NCBI GenBank assembly: GCA_947588955.1
Contig: CANPYX010000006.1
Location: 1 to 64,000 of the forward strand
Source: an uncultured Oscillospiraceae bacterium
GTDB lineage: Bacteria > Bacillota > Clostridia > Oscillospirales > Oscillospiraceae
Length of the DNA stretch: 64,000 nucleotides
Direction of reading: 5' to 3'
The notes under the pieces were generated by a model. The model saw nothing but the letters and a program-made list of their open reading frames with translations. It was not told the DNA's origin and ran no database searches. The translations under genes and the position numbers were made by a program. Positions 16,222 through 24,900 of the stretch are shown here, piece by piece; positions within the stretch are counted from its first letter, which is position 1; each line of letters begins with the position of its first letter.

Positions 16222-16248
16222 TTAGCACTCTTTTTGCCTGAGTGCTAA
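16222..16248. promoter_or_regulatory. CIRCE operator (HrcA site) of groESL
   Basis: TTAGCACTC, 9 nt, GAGTGCTAA: a perfect match to the CIRCE consensus. It covers the expected transcription start, so HrcA bound here would block groESL. hrcA itself is not in the window. Confidence 0.96.
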
Positions 16249-16257
16249 TTTACATAT

Positions 16258-16286
16258 ATAATAGCTCATATCTCCAAATTAGGCAA
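16258..16286 (-). promoter_or_regulatory. groESL promoter
   Basis: On the minus strand: TTGCCT, 17 nt, TATTAT, with the CIRCE element beginning 9 nt downstream. It lies about 30 nt past the lipid kinase stop codon. Confidence 0.8.
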
Positions 16287-16315
16287 TAGTCATTATGACC
16301 AGATTTCACCTGTAT

Positions 16316-17260
16316 TTATACAGCGTTTGCGGCAGTTTTGACCAATTCGCCCACTTTATGGCAGCCTTTTGGGTAGATAAAGTTCACCCCGCCGGGAATG
16401 AGCCTTAATTTAGCGCATTTTGTGTACATCGCCTCGCCGTCAATGCTCACGGAAAACTCCCTGTCGTCCTCCACCGTCAGGTGCCGCCCGCCCACGTAAT
16501 GTATTATCTCCGGGAATCTGGCATACTGACCGGAGGCGTAAAATTTCAGCAGCCTTGCCAGCGTAAAGCGCGATACGTCCTTTACGATGAGCATATCCAT
16601 CACCCCGTCGTCGGGCGCGGCGGTCCTTGTTGGGTTGAACCCGCCGCCGTAATACTGCCCGTTGCAGGCGGAGATGAGGGCAAATTTCCCGTCCACCGCC
16701 CCCTCGTCCGTGGTCACCCTGAAATGCCGGTTTATCCCCTTTATGACGTTCACAATGAGAGATATGACGTATCCCCCCGCGCCGCCCACCACGGGAAGCT
16801 GGGAATACTTATGTACGTCTATCCCCACCCTTGCGTCAATGCCGATGGAGGCTATGTTGAGGCATTTTCTGCCGTTCACGTCAATGATGTCCATTGGCGC
16901 CGCCGTGCCCTCCACAAGCCTCTCAAGGTCCGAAAACAGCGCCGCGTCCTCCCCGAACATTCGCACAAAGTCGTTGCCCGTACCGCAGGGGTAGTGGGTC
17001 ACGGCGGCGTTTTTAAAGCCCGCGGCGCCGTGGGCGCACTCGGAGAGCGTCCCGTCTCCCCCGCAGGCGTAGACCCGCAGCTCGTCGCCCTTTATGGCCT
17101 CGCGCTTCACCTTCTCCGCCGCGTCCATGGTCCCCACTGTCTCGTAGAGCTCATATTCCTCCCCCCGCCCGCTCATAAGGGCGAAGATCCTCTCCCGCAC
17201 AGGCCCCTTGTCCGACTTCTTTCCCCCCGCCACGGGGTTTAAGATAAACAGGTGTCTCAT
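16316..17260 (-). CDS. Diacylglycerol kinase-family lipid kinase (YegS/DgkB type)
   Basis: 314 aa. The N-terminal FILNPVAGGKK, the ATP-binding ACGGDGTLSECAHG near residue 67 and PCGTGNDFVRMFG near 92 are the core motifs of the DAGK catalytic domain. The C-terminal beta-sandwich carries DDGVMDMLIV. It phosphorylates diacylglycerol or a related lipid at the membrane surface; whether the substrate is DAG, sphingosine-like or a lipid carrier is not clear. The gene starts 39 nt after the rRNA methyltransferase stop, so they probably share a transcript. No separate terminator is seen before the groESL promoter. Confidence 0.9.
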   Translation of the reverse strand: MRHLFILNPVAGGKKSDKGPVRERIFALMSGRGEEYELYETVGTMDAAEKVKREAIKGDELRVYACGGDGTLSECAHGAAGFKNAAVTHYPCGTGNDFVRMFGEDAALFSDLERLVEGTAAPMDIIDVNGRKCLNIASIGIDARVGIDVHKYSQLPVVGGAGGYVISLIVNVIKGINRHFRVTTDEGAVDGKFALISACNGQYYGGGFNPTRTAAPDDGVMDMLIVKDVSRFTLARLLKFYASGQYARFPEIIHYVGGRHLTVEDDREFSVSIDGEAMYTKCAKLRLIPGGVNFIYPKGCHKVGELVKTAANAV

Positions 17261-17299
17261 CTCTCTGTCACCTCAAAAATAAGTATCTGAACAAACAGC

Positions 17300-18403
17300 T
17301 TAAAACATATAATAACCGCACCTTATCATGCCGTTATACAGCTTCCTGACCTTCCTTGCCCGCCGCCCGAAGAACTTCTCCAGCTCCTCGTCGGAGGATA
17401 TGATGTTAACTCTCCACCCCGGCGCGCTCCTCAGCGCCCTTCCGAACCGGCGCATGAGCTCCCGCGCCTCGGTAATGTCCAGCATCCTCTCCCCGTAGGG
17501 CGGATTTGTGACGATGACGCCGTCCTCCGCCGCCCTTGAGAGCTTCCCCGCGTCGGCGACGGAGAACCTTATAAGCCTCTCCACCCCCGCGCGCCTTGCG
17601 TTCTCTTTGGCGATATTCACCGCCCTCTCGTCGATGTCCGAGGCGAATATGGTGTAATCCCTGTCAAACTCCCTCGCCCGCGCCTGGGAGCGCACCTCCT
17701 CCCAGTCGATTTTAAGGTTCCGCCACCTCTCCGCCTCAAAGCGCCTGCCTATCCCCGGCGCCCTGCCCTTTGCCGCCAGCGCCGCCTCGATGGCTATCGT
17801 CCCGCTGCCGCAGAAGGGGTCGCAAAACTCTCCCCTCCCCCGGTAGCCCGCGATGTCCACCATTGCCGCCGCCAGCGTCTCCCTCAGCGGCGCCTCCACC
17901 TGCGCCGGACGCCAGCCCCGCTTGTGGAGCCCCGCGCCGGAGGTGTCGATGTACAGCGTCGCCTCGTCATTCACAAGGGCAAACTGTATCTGATAACGCT
18001 CCCCCGTTTCGGGAAGCCTTTCAAGTCCGTATGCCTTCCCAAGCCTGTCCGCAACCGCCCTGTTCACGCACCTTTGAAGCGCCGGAACGGAGGTTATCGC
18101 CGAGCCGTGGGAGTAGCCCTTCACCGGGAACGCCCCGTTTTTCGGTATGTACCGCTCCCAGGGCATACTCCTCACGCCCTCAAAGAGCGGGTCAAAGTCC
18201 CCCGCCGGCGTCCTTCCCACAACGATAAGTATCCTCTCCGCGAACCTGCTGCGTATGTTCGCCGCGGCTATGTCCCGCTCCGTGCCGGTGAAATAGACGC
18301 GCCCGTCCTCGCCGCGCACGTCCTCAAGCCCCATGTGCCTGAGCTCGTTCCCCAGCGGCCCCTCCAGCCCGAAGAGGCACGGCGCGCAAAATTCAAGCTT
18401 CAT
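17300..18403 (-). CDS. THUMP-domain class I SAM-dependent rRNA methyltransferase (RlmL/YpsC type)
   Basis: 367 aa. An N-terminal THUMP domain (residues 1-155) is followed by a UPF0020-type methyltransferase. The SAM loop is around FCDPFCGSGTIAIEAAL, and the catalytic motif DGVIVTNPPYGERM carries the N-P-P-Y typical of N-methylation of bases. Relatives modify guanosine in 23S rRNA (m2G2445-type). The frame opens 153 nt upstream, but AAAGGGGA lies 6 nt before ATG 18403 and the N-terminus MKLEFCAPCLFGLE matches the family. It is divergent from the DUF362 gene. Confidence 0.9.
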   Translation of the reverse strand: MKLEFCAPCLFGLEGPLGNELRHMGLEDVRGEDGRVYFTGTERDIAAANIRSRFAERILIVVGRTPAGDFDPLFEGVRSMPWERYIPKNGAFPVKGYSHGSAITSVPALQRCVNRAVADRLGKAYGLERLPETGERYQIQFALVNDEATLYIDTSGAGLHKRGWRPAQVEAPLRETLAAAMVDIAGYRGRGEFCDPFCGSGTIAIEAALAAKGRAPGIGRRFEAERWRNLKIDWEEVRSQARAREFDRDYTIFASDIDERAVNIAKENARRAGVERLIRFSVADAGKLSRAAEDGVIVTNPPYGERMLDITEARELMRRFGRALRSAPGWRVNIISSDEELEKFFGRRARKVRKLYNGMIRCGYYMF

Positions 18404-18428
18404 AATATCCCCTTTCCCCTTGCGGGGA

Positions 18429-18457
18429 TTGAAATTCTCATTTATATGTGATACAAT
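18429..18457 (+). promoter_or_regulatory. Predicted promoter of the DUF362-ferredoxin gene
   Basis: TTGAAA, 17 nt, TACAAT, with a 27-nt leader to the ATG. Confidence 0.6.
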
Positions 18458-18484
18458 CCGTAAAAAAGCACGGGAGGTGCCCCT

Positions 18485-19612
18485 ATGACAGCCGTAAACG
18501 CCGTAAAGCTTTCGTCCTATGACGAAAAGCTTGTATATGAAGCCGTCTGCCGCCATTTTGAGGCCATGGAGGTGGCAAAGGACCTGACGCCGGACACGCG
18601 AATAGCTTTAAAGCCCAACCTGCTCTACGGCAAAAAGCCGGAGGCGTGCGTCACCACGAACCCCGCCATACTCAAAGCTGTTATCCGTTGGCTCACTGAG
18701 CGCGGCTTTAAAAGCATCGTGGTCGCCGAAAGCTCCGGCGGGCTCTTCACCGCCGAGTATATGCGCTCGGTCTACTCCGCATCGGGACTGCGCGTTCCCG
18801 GCATAGAGGAGTACCTCAACCGGGACTTCACCTTTGCCCCCAAGACCTCCCCGGAGGGCTTTGAGCACCGCTCCTTTAACATCATAACCCCGCTTTTGGA
18901 GGCCGATTACATCATAAGCCTCCCCAAGCTCAAGACCCACGCCATGACCACCGTCTCCATAGGCGTCAAAAATATCTTCGGCTCCATACCGGGCCTTCAA
19001 AAGCCGGATATGCACCGCCGCTGTCCGAAAACCGAGGACTTTGTAAAAATGCTCTGCGAGCTCTGCGAGACGGTAAAGCCCGCCCTCACCCTCCTTGACG
19101 CTGTGGACTCCATGGAGGGCAACGGTCCAGGCGGCGGAACCGTCAGGCACACGGGGCTCACCCTCTGCTCCAAAAACGTCTACGCCCTGGACACCGCGGC
19201 TGTGCGCTTCATGGGCCTCGACATTGAGAGCATCCCCCACCTTCGCGCGGCATCGTCAATGGGCCTTGTGCCGGGTGACATTGAGCTCACAGGCGACAGC
19301 TTCGAGCCCTGTTCTCCCCCGTTTAAGCTGCCGGACGCCGTAAAAAGCACCGGCTTTGAGGACTCCGTCCCGAAGCTCCTCCGCCGTCCCGCCGCCTTCG
19401 TCATGGATAAGCTTTTGCGGTCCTACCCCGTGGTGGACAGGTCAAAATGCGTGGGCTGCGGCAAATGCGCCGAGAGCTGCCCGCAGAAGATAATCAAAAT
19501 CGAGAACAAAAAAGCCGGAATGGACCGCCGCGGCTGCATCTCCTGCTTCTGCTGCCAAGAAATGTGCCCCGTCCACGCCATATCAGCTAAGAGAATACTT
19601 AAAACACTTTAA
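18485..19612 (+). CDS. DUF362 protein with C-terminal 2[4Fe-4S] ferredoxin domain
   Basis: 375 aa. The DUF362 domain (about 30-245) includes LKTHAMTTVSIGVKNIFGSIPG and GNGPGGGTVRHTG. The C-terminus has two cluster motifs: CVGCGKCAESCP near residue 321 and CISCFCCQEMCP near 351, giving eight Cys for two [4Fe-4S] clusters. It is probably an electron-transfer or iron-sulfur protein of the cytoplasm; the DUF362 reaction is unknown. GGGAGG precedes the ATG. It is monocistronic, convergent with the kinase-like receptor gene and separated from it by a strong shared hairpin. Confidence 0.88.
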   Translation: MTAVNAVKLSSYDEKLVYEAVCRHFEAMEVAKDLTPDTRIALKPNLLYGKKPEACVTTNPAILKAVIRWLTERGFKSIVVAESSGGLFTAEYMRSVYSASGLRVPGIEEYLNRDFTFAPKTSPEGFEHRSFNIITPLLEADYIISLPKLKTHAMTTVSIGVKNIFGSIPGLQKPDMHRRCPKTEDFVKMLCELCETVKPALTLLDAVDSMEGNGPGGGTVRHTGLTLCSKNVYALDTAAVRFMGLDIESIPHLRAASSMGLVPGDIELTGDSFEPCSPPFKLPDAVKSTGFEDSVPKLLRRPAAFVMDKLLRSYPVVDRSKCVGCGKCAESCPQKIIKIENKKAGMDRRGCISCFCCQEMCPVHAISAKRILKTL

Positions 19613-19621
19613 TTATCCCAT

Positions 19622-19654
19622 TTGTCCAAAAAGGGCGCAGCCCTTTTTGGACAA
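19622..19654. terminator. Bidirectional terminator; isolated R2 H4 hairpin
   Basis: TTGTCCAAAAAGGGC and GCCCTTTTTGGACAA form a perfect 15-bp stem with a GCA loop between two convergent stop codons. It has the form of the terminal hairpin of R2 with no other R2 module beside it. Confidence 0.85.
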
Positions 19655-19658
19655 TTCT

Positions 19659-21941
19659 TTATCTCCACCCCTGGTCCTTCATGTACTGGTCGATGAACTG
19701 CGAGTTTGTTTTTTCCGTCTCGTTGAACATTCCGTAAACCACAGTCTGGTTTGAGGTCACGGGTCTGTACCACTCCTGACCCTCAAAATACTCCTTCAGC
19801 GATTCGGTTTTGAAAATATACCCGTGGCGGGCGTAGATCTCGTTGAGTATGCGGGTGACCTCCTCACGGGTCTTGCCGGCAAGGTCGTCCTGGGTTATGA
19901 GCTTCGTATCCGAGGGGAAAAGCACCGTGTTGTCCTTAGCCGGCGTGTCGCCCTCGTTCCCGGAGCCGCCCTGCTCATTTGAGCCGTTGCCCTCATTCCC
20001 GGTTTCGCCCTGCTCGTTTGAGCCGCCCTGGTTTTCGTTACCGCCGGTCTGTTCGTTCCCGCTGTCCCCGCCGGAGGCAGTATTACCGCCCGAGGACGTA
20101 TTGCCGCCGGCGGCGTTCAGCTCCGCCCTGTAATCGGTGAGGGTCCTTATATTGGCGGTCTCCACGGCGTTGAACTCCTTCTGCACGGCGTTGGCGTCGG
20201 AGGTCTTTGGCGTGTACCACTTCTGGGAGTTGAAGTAGCTCTGCACCGTACCCGTGCCGGATGTGCTGAATATGTAGCCGTGGCGGGCGTAGATCTCGTT
20301 TATGAGCATCGCCACCTCCTGGCGGGTCTTGCCCTCCAGCTCCGCCCTCGTCATGCGCACGGTGTCGGAGGGGTAGAGAATGTCGTCGTTCACCGCTTCA
20401 GGACGGGTGTTGCCGCCGGTATTTTCTTCACCGCCCGGCTCATCCTCGCCGTCCTGCCCGTTATTGTTATTTTCCTCGTTATTGTTGTTTTCGTTGTTTT
20501 CCCCGCTGTTGTTGTTTTCCTCGTTGTTGTTATTTTCCTCGCCGTTGTTATTTTGCTCGTTGTTGTTCTGCTCGTTATTGTTCTGTTCGTTGTTGTTCTG
20601 CTCGTTATTGTTCTGTTCGTTGTTGTTCTGCTCGTTGTTGTTCTGCTCGTTGTTGTTCTGTTCGCTGTCCTGACCGTTATTTTCCTGTCCGTTGCCGTTC
20701 TGATTGTTGTTCTGCTCGCCGCTGTTCTGCTCGCCGCCGTTCTTATCGCTGCCGTTCTGGTTGGTGTCGTCGTATATGGTCCCGTGCTGTCCGGCGTCGG
20801 GGTCAACCTCGTCCTTTTTCCAGGGCGTCCAAATGAGAAGCACCACGGCGACCATCACAAGCGCCGCCGCGACCGCTATGATCCACCCGGCCTTTGACTT
20901 TTTGACCCTCTCCTCAGGCACTTCCTCCGTCCTCGTCCTGGGCCTCTCCTCCACCGCGACTGCGGCGCGGCGCTGGGTATTCGTCTCCGGCGCATTTACC
21001 GGCGTTTGCCGGGCCTCGGTCCTGGGCGCGCCCGTCATGACCGCTCCCCCGTTTCGCTTCACGGCGTCAAAGGCGGCGGCGGCAGCCATCGCCCTTCTGG
21101 GCTGTTTTTTCGCACCGCCCAGGCGCGTGAGCTCTATCTTCAACTGGCCCGCCGTCTGGTATCTTGCGGCGGGGTCGGCGGCCATCGCCTTTTTGATTAT
21201 GGCGGCAAGCGCCGGGTCGATCCCGCGTATCCCCGTGGGGTCGTTGTGCTCCGGCATGGAGCACCCGTTTGCCACATAGCACATCATCGCACCCACGGAG
21301 TATATGTCCGACTGAGGGGTGTATCTGTGCTCCTCCGCCTGTGTCTCTGGCGCGGCAAAATCGCCGGTGTTGGCGCCAAATATGCCGCTGCCCGCCTTTT
21401 CCAGCGTCCTGCGGACGGCAAAATCCGTGAGCACAAAGCTCCCGCCGTCGGTGACCATCACGTTCTCAGGCTTAATCTCACCGTGGACCATTCCGTACTG
21501 CGCCAGGCAGTCCAGGGCGTTTGCCAGGTCCTCGCCCAGCCGCGCCGCGTCCTCCGGCGTCGCCGCCGCCTTCTCAAAGTATGTGGAGAGGGGCGTATAG
21601 ATGCCCGTGCGGATATAGCCCGTCCACCCCGGTCCCTGGGCGTCCACCGTTACCGTGTCCTCCACGGTCGCCAGGTTCCTGCACTTCACGTTGCCGTACA
21701 TGGCAAGCTCCCAGCTCAGATCGTTTTTGAATTTTGTGAAGTAGGTGGTGAGCAGGTCACGGCTTATGCCAAACTGCACCGCCATGCTTATCGCCTCGTC
21801 CGCCGGCGGCACCTTTATCACCTTCACCGCGGAAAAGCTGCCGTTTTCGGCGTTTCGGGCGAGGTAAACCGTCCCGAAATCCCCGGAGCCCAGCACGCCC
21901 TCAAGGCTCCAGCCGGGCATTACCTTCGATATGTCTAACAT
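19659..21941 (-). CDS. Membrane Ser/Thr kinase-like receptor with two extracellular YARHG domains
   Basis: 760 aa. The kinase domain (about 10-270) has GSGDFGTVYLA and the ATP Lys in SAVKVIK. The catalytic loop reads HGEIKPEN instead of HRDLKPEN and the magnesium motif reads DFA instead of DFG, so activity may be weak or absent. A basic juxtamembrane part leads to one membrane segment (about 350-372, IIAVAAALVMVAVVLLIW). Outside follow an Asn/Gln/Glu tract (about 395-505) and two YARHG domains (about 522-610 and 672-760), each with NEIYARHGYIF. PASTA domains are absent. It lies 34 nt downstream of polC and is likely cotranscribed. Its ligand is unknown. Confidence 0.88.
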   Translation of the reverse strand: MLDISKVMPGWSLEGVLGSGDFGTVYLARNAENGSFSAVKVIKVPPADEAISMAVQFGISRDLLTTYFTKFKNDLSWELAMYGNVKCRNLATVEDTVTVDAQGPGWTGYIRTGIYTPLSTYFEKAAATPEDAARLGEDLANALDCLAQYGMVHGEIKPENVMVTDGGSFVLTDFAVRRTLEKAGSGIFGANTGDFAAPETQAEEHRYTPQSDIYSVGAMMCYVANGCSMPEHNDPTGIRGIDPALAAIIKKAMAADPAARYQTAGQLKIELTRLGGAKKQPRRAMAAAAAFDAVKRNGGAVMTGAPRTEARQTPVNAPETNTQRRAAVAVEERPRTRTEEVPEERVKKSKAGWIIAVAAALVMVAVVLLIWTPWKKDEVDPDAGQHGTIYDDTNQNGSDKNGGEQNSGEQNNNQNGNGQENNGQDSEQNNNEQNNNEQNNNEQNNNEQNNNEQNNNEQNNNEQNNNGEENNNNEENNNSGENNENNNNEENNNNGQDGEDEPGGEENTGGNTRPEAVNDDILYPSDTVRMTRAELEGKTRQEVAMLINEIYARHGYIFSTSGTGTVQSYFNSQKWYTPKTSDANAVQKEFNAVETANIRTLTDYRAELNAAGGNTSSGGNTASGGDSGNEQTGGNENQGGSNEQGETGNEGNGSNEQGGSGNEGDTPAKDNTVLFPSDTKLITQDDLAGKTREEVTRILNEIYARHGYIFKTESLKEYFEGQEWYRPVTSNQTVVYGMFNETEKTNSQFIDQYMKDQGWR
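20450..20720 (-). repeat. 15-bp tandem repeat encoding the EQNNN tract
   Basis: Short GTT/ATT/CTG/CTC codon units repeat in frame and encode about seven to eight EQNNN pentapeptides, then looser Asn/Glu-rich sequence. Because the unit is a multiple of three, gain or loss of units would change linker length without a frameshift. Confidence 0.8.
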
Positions 21942-21974
21942 TATGTAAACCTCCTTCGCGGGATCAATGATGTG

Positions 21975-24900
21975 TCAAAAGAGTGAGATCTGGCTTGATT
22001 CAGGCATATTCCCCAGCGCCCCCAGGTCCCGAAGGTCCAAGGCGTTGCTCCTGGACACCTTGGGGCAGGTGGCAAGAAGCTCCTCCACGGACACGAATTC
22101 CCTCCCCCTGCCGTGCTCGGCAAGGTCCCAGGCGGTGGTCTCGCCCAGTCCTGAGACCGCGACGAACGGGGGGCGCAGAGCGCCGTCCTCCACCTTGAAT
22201 TTTACAGCATCCGACTTATAAAGGTCAATAGGCAAAAACGTAAAACCGCGCTTATAAAATTCCCAGCACGCCTCCAGAGTGGTCATTATGTCGTCGTCCT
22301 TGTCCGTGGAGGCGGGGTCGTCCTTTATTCTCCTTATCGCCGCCCGCACCGCGTCCTCGCCCATGCACATGAGCTTGGCGTCGAAGCCGCCCTTCTGACT
22401 GCGGCGGTAGAAGTACGCGGCGTAAAATTCCAGCGGCCTGTGGACCTTGAACCAGGCTATCCTGAACGCCATCATCACGTAAGCCACGGCGTGTGCCTTG
22501 GGGAAGAGGTACGCTATCTTGGCAAGGGAGTCTATGTACCAGTCGGGCACGCCGTGGGCCTTCATGGTGTCCACCCAGCCCTCCTGGAAGCCGCCCTTTT
22601 TCACTCTCCCCTTCCTCACCGCCTCCATTATCTTGAAGGACAGCTTCGGCTCCATGCCCTGGGATATGAGGTAGAGCATTATGTCGTCGCGGCAGCCCAC
22701 AGTCTGACGGACCGTGGCGGTGCCGGAGGTGATCAGGTCCTTGGCGTTCCCCAGCCACACGTCGGTGCCGTGGGAGAAGCCGGAAAGCCGCACCAGGGTG
22801 TCAAAATTCTCAGGCTGCGTGTCCACCAACATCTGCCTTGTAAAGCCGGTGCCGAACTCCGGTATGCCGATGGTGCCGGTCTTCCCGATTATGGGGTCGT
22901 CGTCGGTAAGTCCCAGGGGCGCGGCGGACTTGAATATGCCCATGGTCTCCGGGTCGTCAAGGCGTATCTTCTTTGCGTCCAGCCCCGTCATGTCCTCCAG
23001 CATACGTATCATGGTTGGGTCGTCGTGCCCCAGCTCGTCCAGCTTCAGGAGATTGTCCTCCATACAGTGGTACTCAAAGTGGGTGGTGATGATGTCCGTG
23101 TCCTTGTCGTCCGCCGGGTGCTGAGCCGGGCAGAAGTCGCATATCTCCATGTCCTGGGGTATGACCACTAGCCCTCCGGGGTGCTGTCCCGTGGTGCGCT
23201 TCACTCCCACGCACCCCAGGGCAAGGCGGGACTCCTCGGCGCGGCTCGCCGTCTTTCCGGTCTTCTCCAGATATTTTTTCACGTAGCCGTAAGCCGTCTT
23301 CTCCGCCACGCCCCCGATGGTGCCCGCGCGGAAAACGTGGTCCGCGCCAAACAGCTCCGTGGTGTATTTGTGGGCGTTCGCCTGGTACTCGCCGGAGAAG
23401 TTGAGGTCAATATCCGGCACCTTGTCTCCCCCGAAGCCCAAAAAGGTCTCAAAGGGTATGTCGAACCCGTCCTTGACGTACTCCGTCCCGCACTCCGGGC
23501 ACACCTTGTCGGGCATGTCCGCGCCGCAGCCGTAGCCCCCGTCGGTGACAAACTCCGTGTGCTTGCAGTTGGGGCAGCGGTAGTGGGGCGGCAGGGAGTT
23601 GACCTCGGTAATCCCCGACATGAACGCCACGATAGAGGACCCAACGGACCCCCTGGAGCCCACAAGATACCCGTGGGCGAGGCTGTCCTGCACCAGCTTC
23701 TGGGCTGACATGTATATCACGTCGTAGTGGCGGGAGAGTATGTCGTGAAGCTCCTGCTCCACCCTGCCCGTCACCGTCTCCGGCGGGTTTTCGCCGTAAA
23801 GCTCGTGCATACGGTTGTATACCAGGTCCTTTAGCTGCTGCTCGGAGTTTTCTATTTTCGGCGGGTACAGCGTCCCCGCGGGGGGCAGGGGCCTTACAAC
23901 GTCGCACATATCCGCTATTTTGCGGGGGTTGGTGATGACCACCTCCTCCGCCCTGTCGCCCAGGTACTCAAACTCCCTGAGCATCTCGTCGGTGGTGCGG
24001 AAAAAGAGGGGCATGGGCTTGTCCCCGTCCTCAAATTCCTTTGCCACCAGCAGTATGTGCCTGAATATCTCGTCCTCCGGGTCCAGAAAGTGAACGTCAC
24101 CCGTGGCGACGGTGGGCTTTCCCAGCTCGTCGCCCAGCTCCACTATGCGCCTGTTGAAATCCCTAAGCTCCTCCTCGTCCTTTGCCTTTGGGCGCTCGCC
24201 GGAGAGCATGAAGAGGTTGTTGCATATGGGCTGGATCTCCAGGTAGTCGTAAAAGGACGCCACACGACGAAGCTCCATCCTGCTTCTGCCGTCAAGGAGC
24301 GTCTGGAAAACCTCCCCCGCCTCGCACGCCGAGCCGATTATCAGCCCCTCACGGTACTTTTGTATGAGGGATTTTGGCATGATGGGGTTTGAGTGCAGGT
24401 GCTCTAAGTGGCTGGAGGTGACTATGCGGTACAAGTTCTTTATCCCCGCCTGGGTCCGCGCCAGGACTATGATGTGCTGCGGTCTTGGGCGGCGGCGCTT
24501 GGACGCCTCACGGCGTCCCTCGGCGATGATGGGGTCGATGTCTGAAAGCCTCTCCGCGCCGCGTTCCGTGAGCATTTTTACGAATTTTGCCAAAATGAGC
24601 CCGCAGGTGAAGGCGTCGTCGGAGGCGCGGTGATGGTTGAAGTCGGGAAGCCCCAGGTTCCCCGCCACCATGTCCAACTTGTGGTTCTTCATCTCCGGCA
24701 TGAGCCCCTGCGCCATGGTGAGGGTGTCTATGTATGTGGGTCCAAAGGGTATGCCGTGGCGCAGGCACACCTCGTCTATAAAGCCGATGTCAAAGTTGGC
24801 GTTGTGGGCGACCAGCGGCAGTCCACCGGCGAAATCAAGGAAGTCCCGCACCGCCCGCTCCTCGGTGGGCGCGCCGGCTACCATCTCGTCGGTTATTCCG

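Noticed and set aside
18405..18436. A CCCCTTGCGGGGATTGAAA stretch that looks like a CRISPR repeat unit.
   Set aside because: It occurs once, with no second repeat or spacers and no cas genes; it is the leader of a methyltransferase gene and part of a promoter.
20280..20897. A plus-strand frame rich in Val/Leu/Phe that resembles a membrane protein.
   Set aside because: It is the complement of the Asn/Gln repeat tract of the kinase-like gene, which creates artificial hydrophobic codons.
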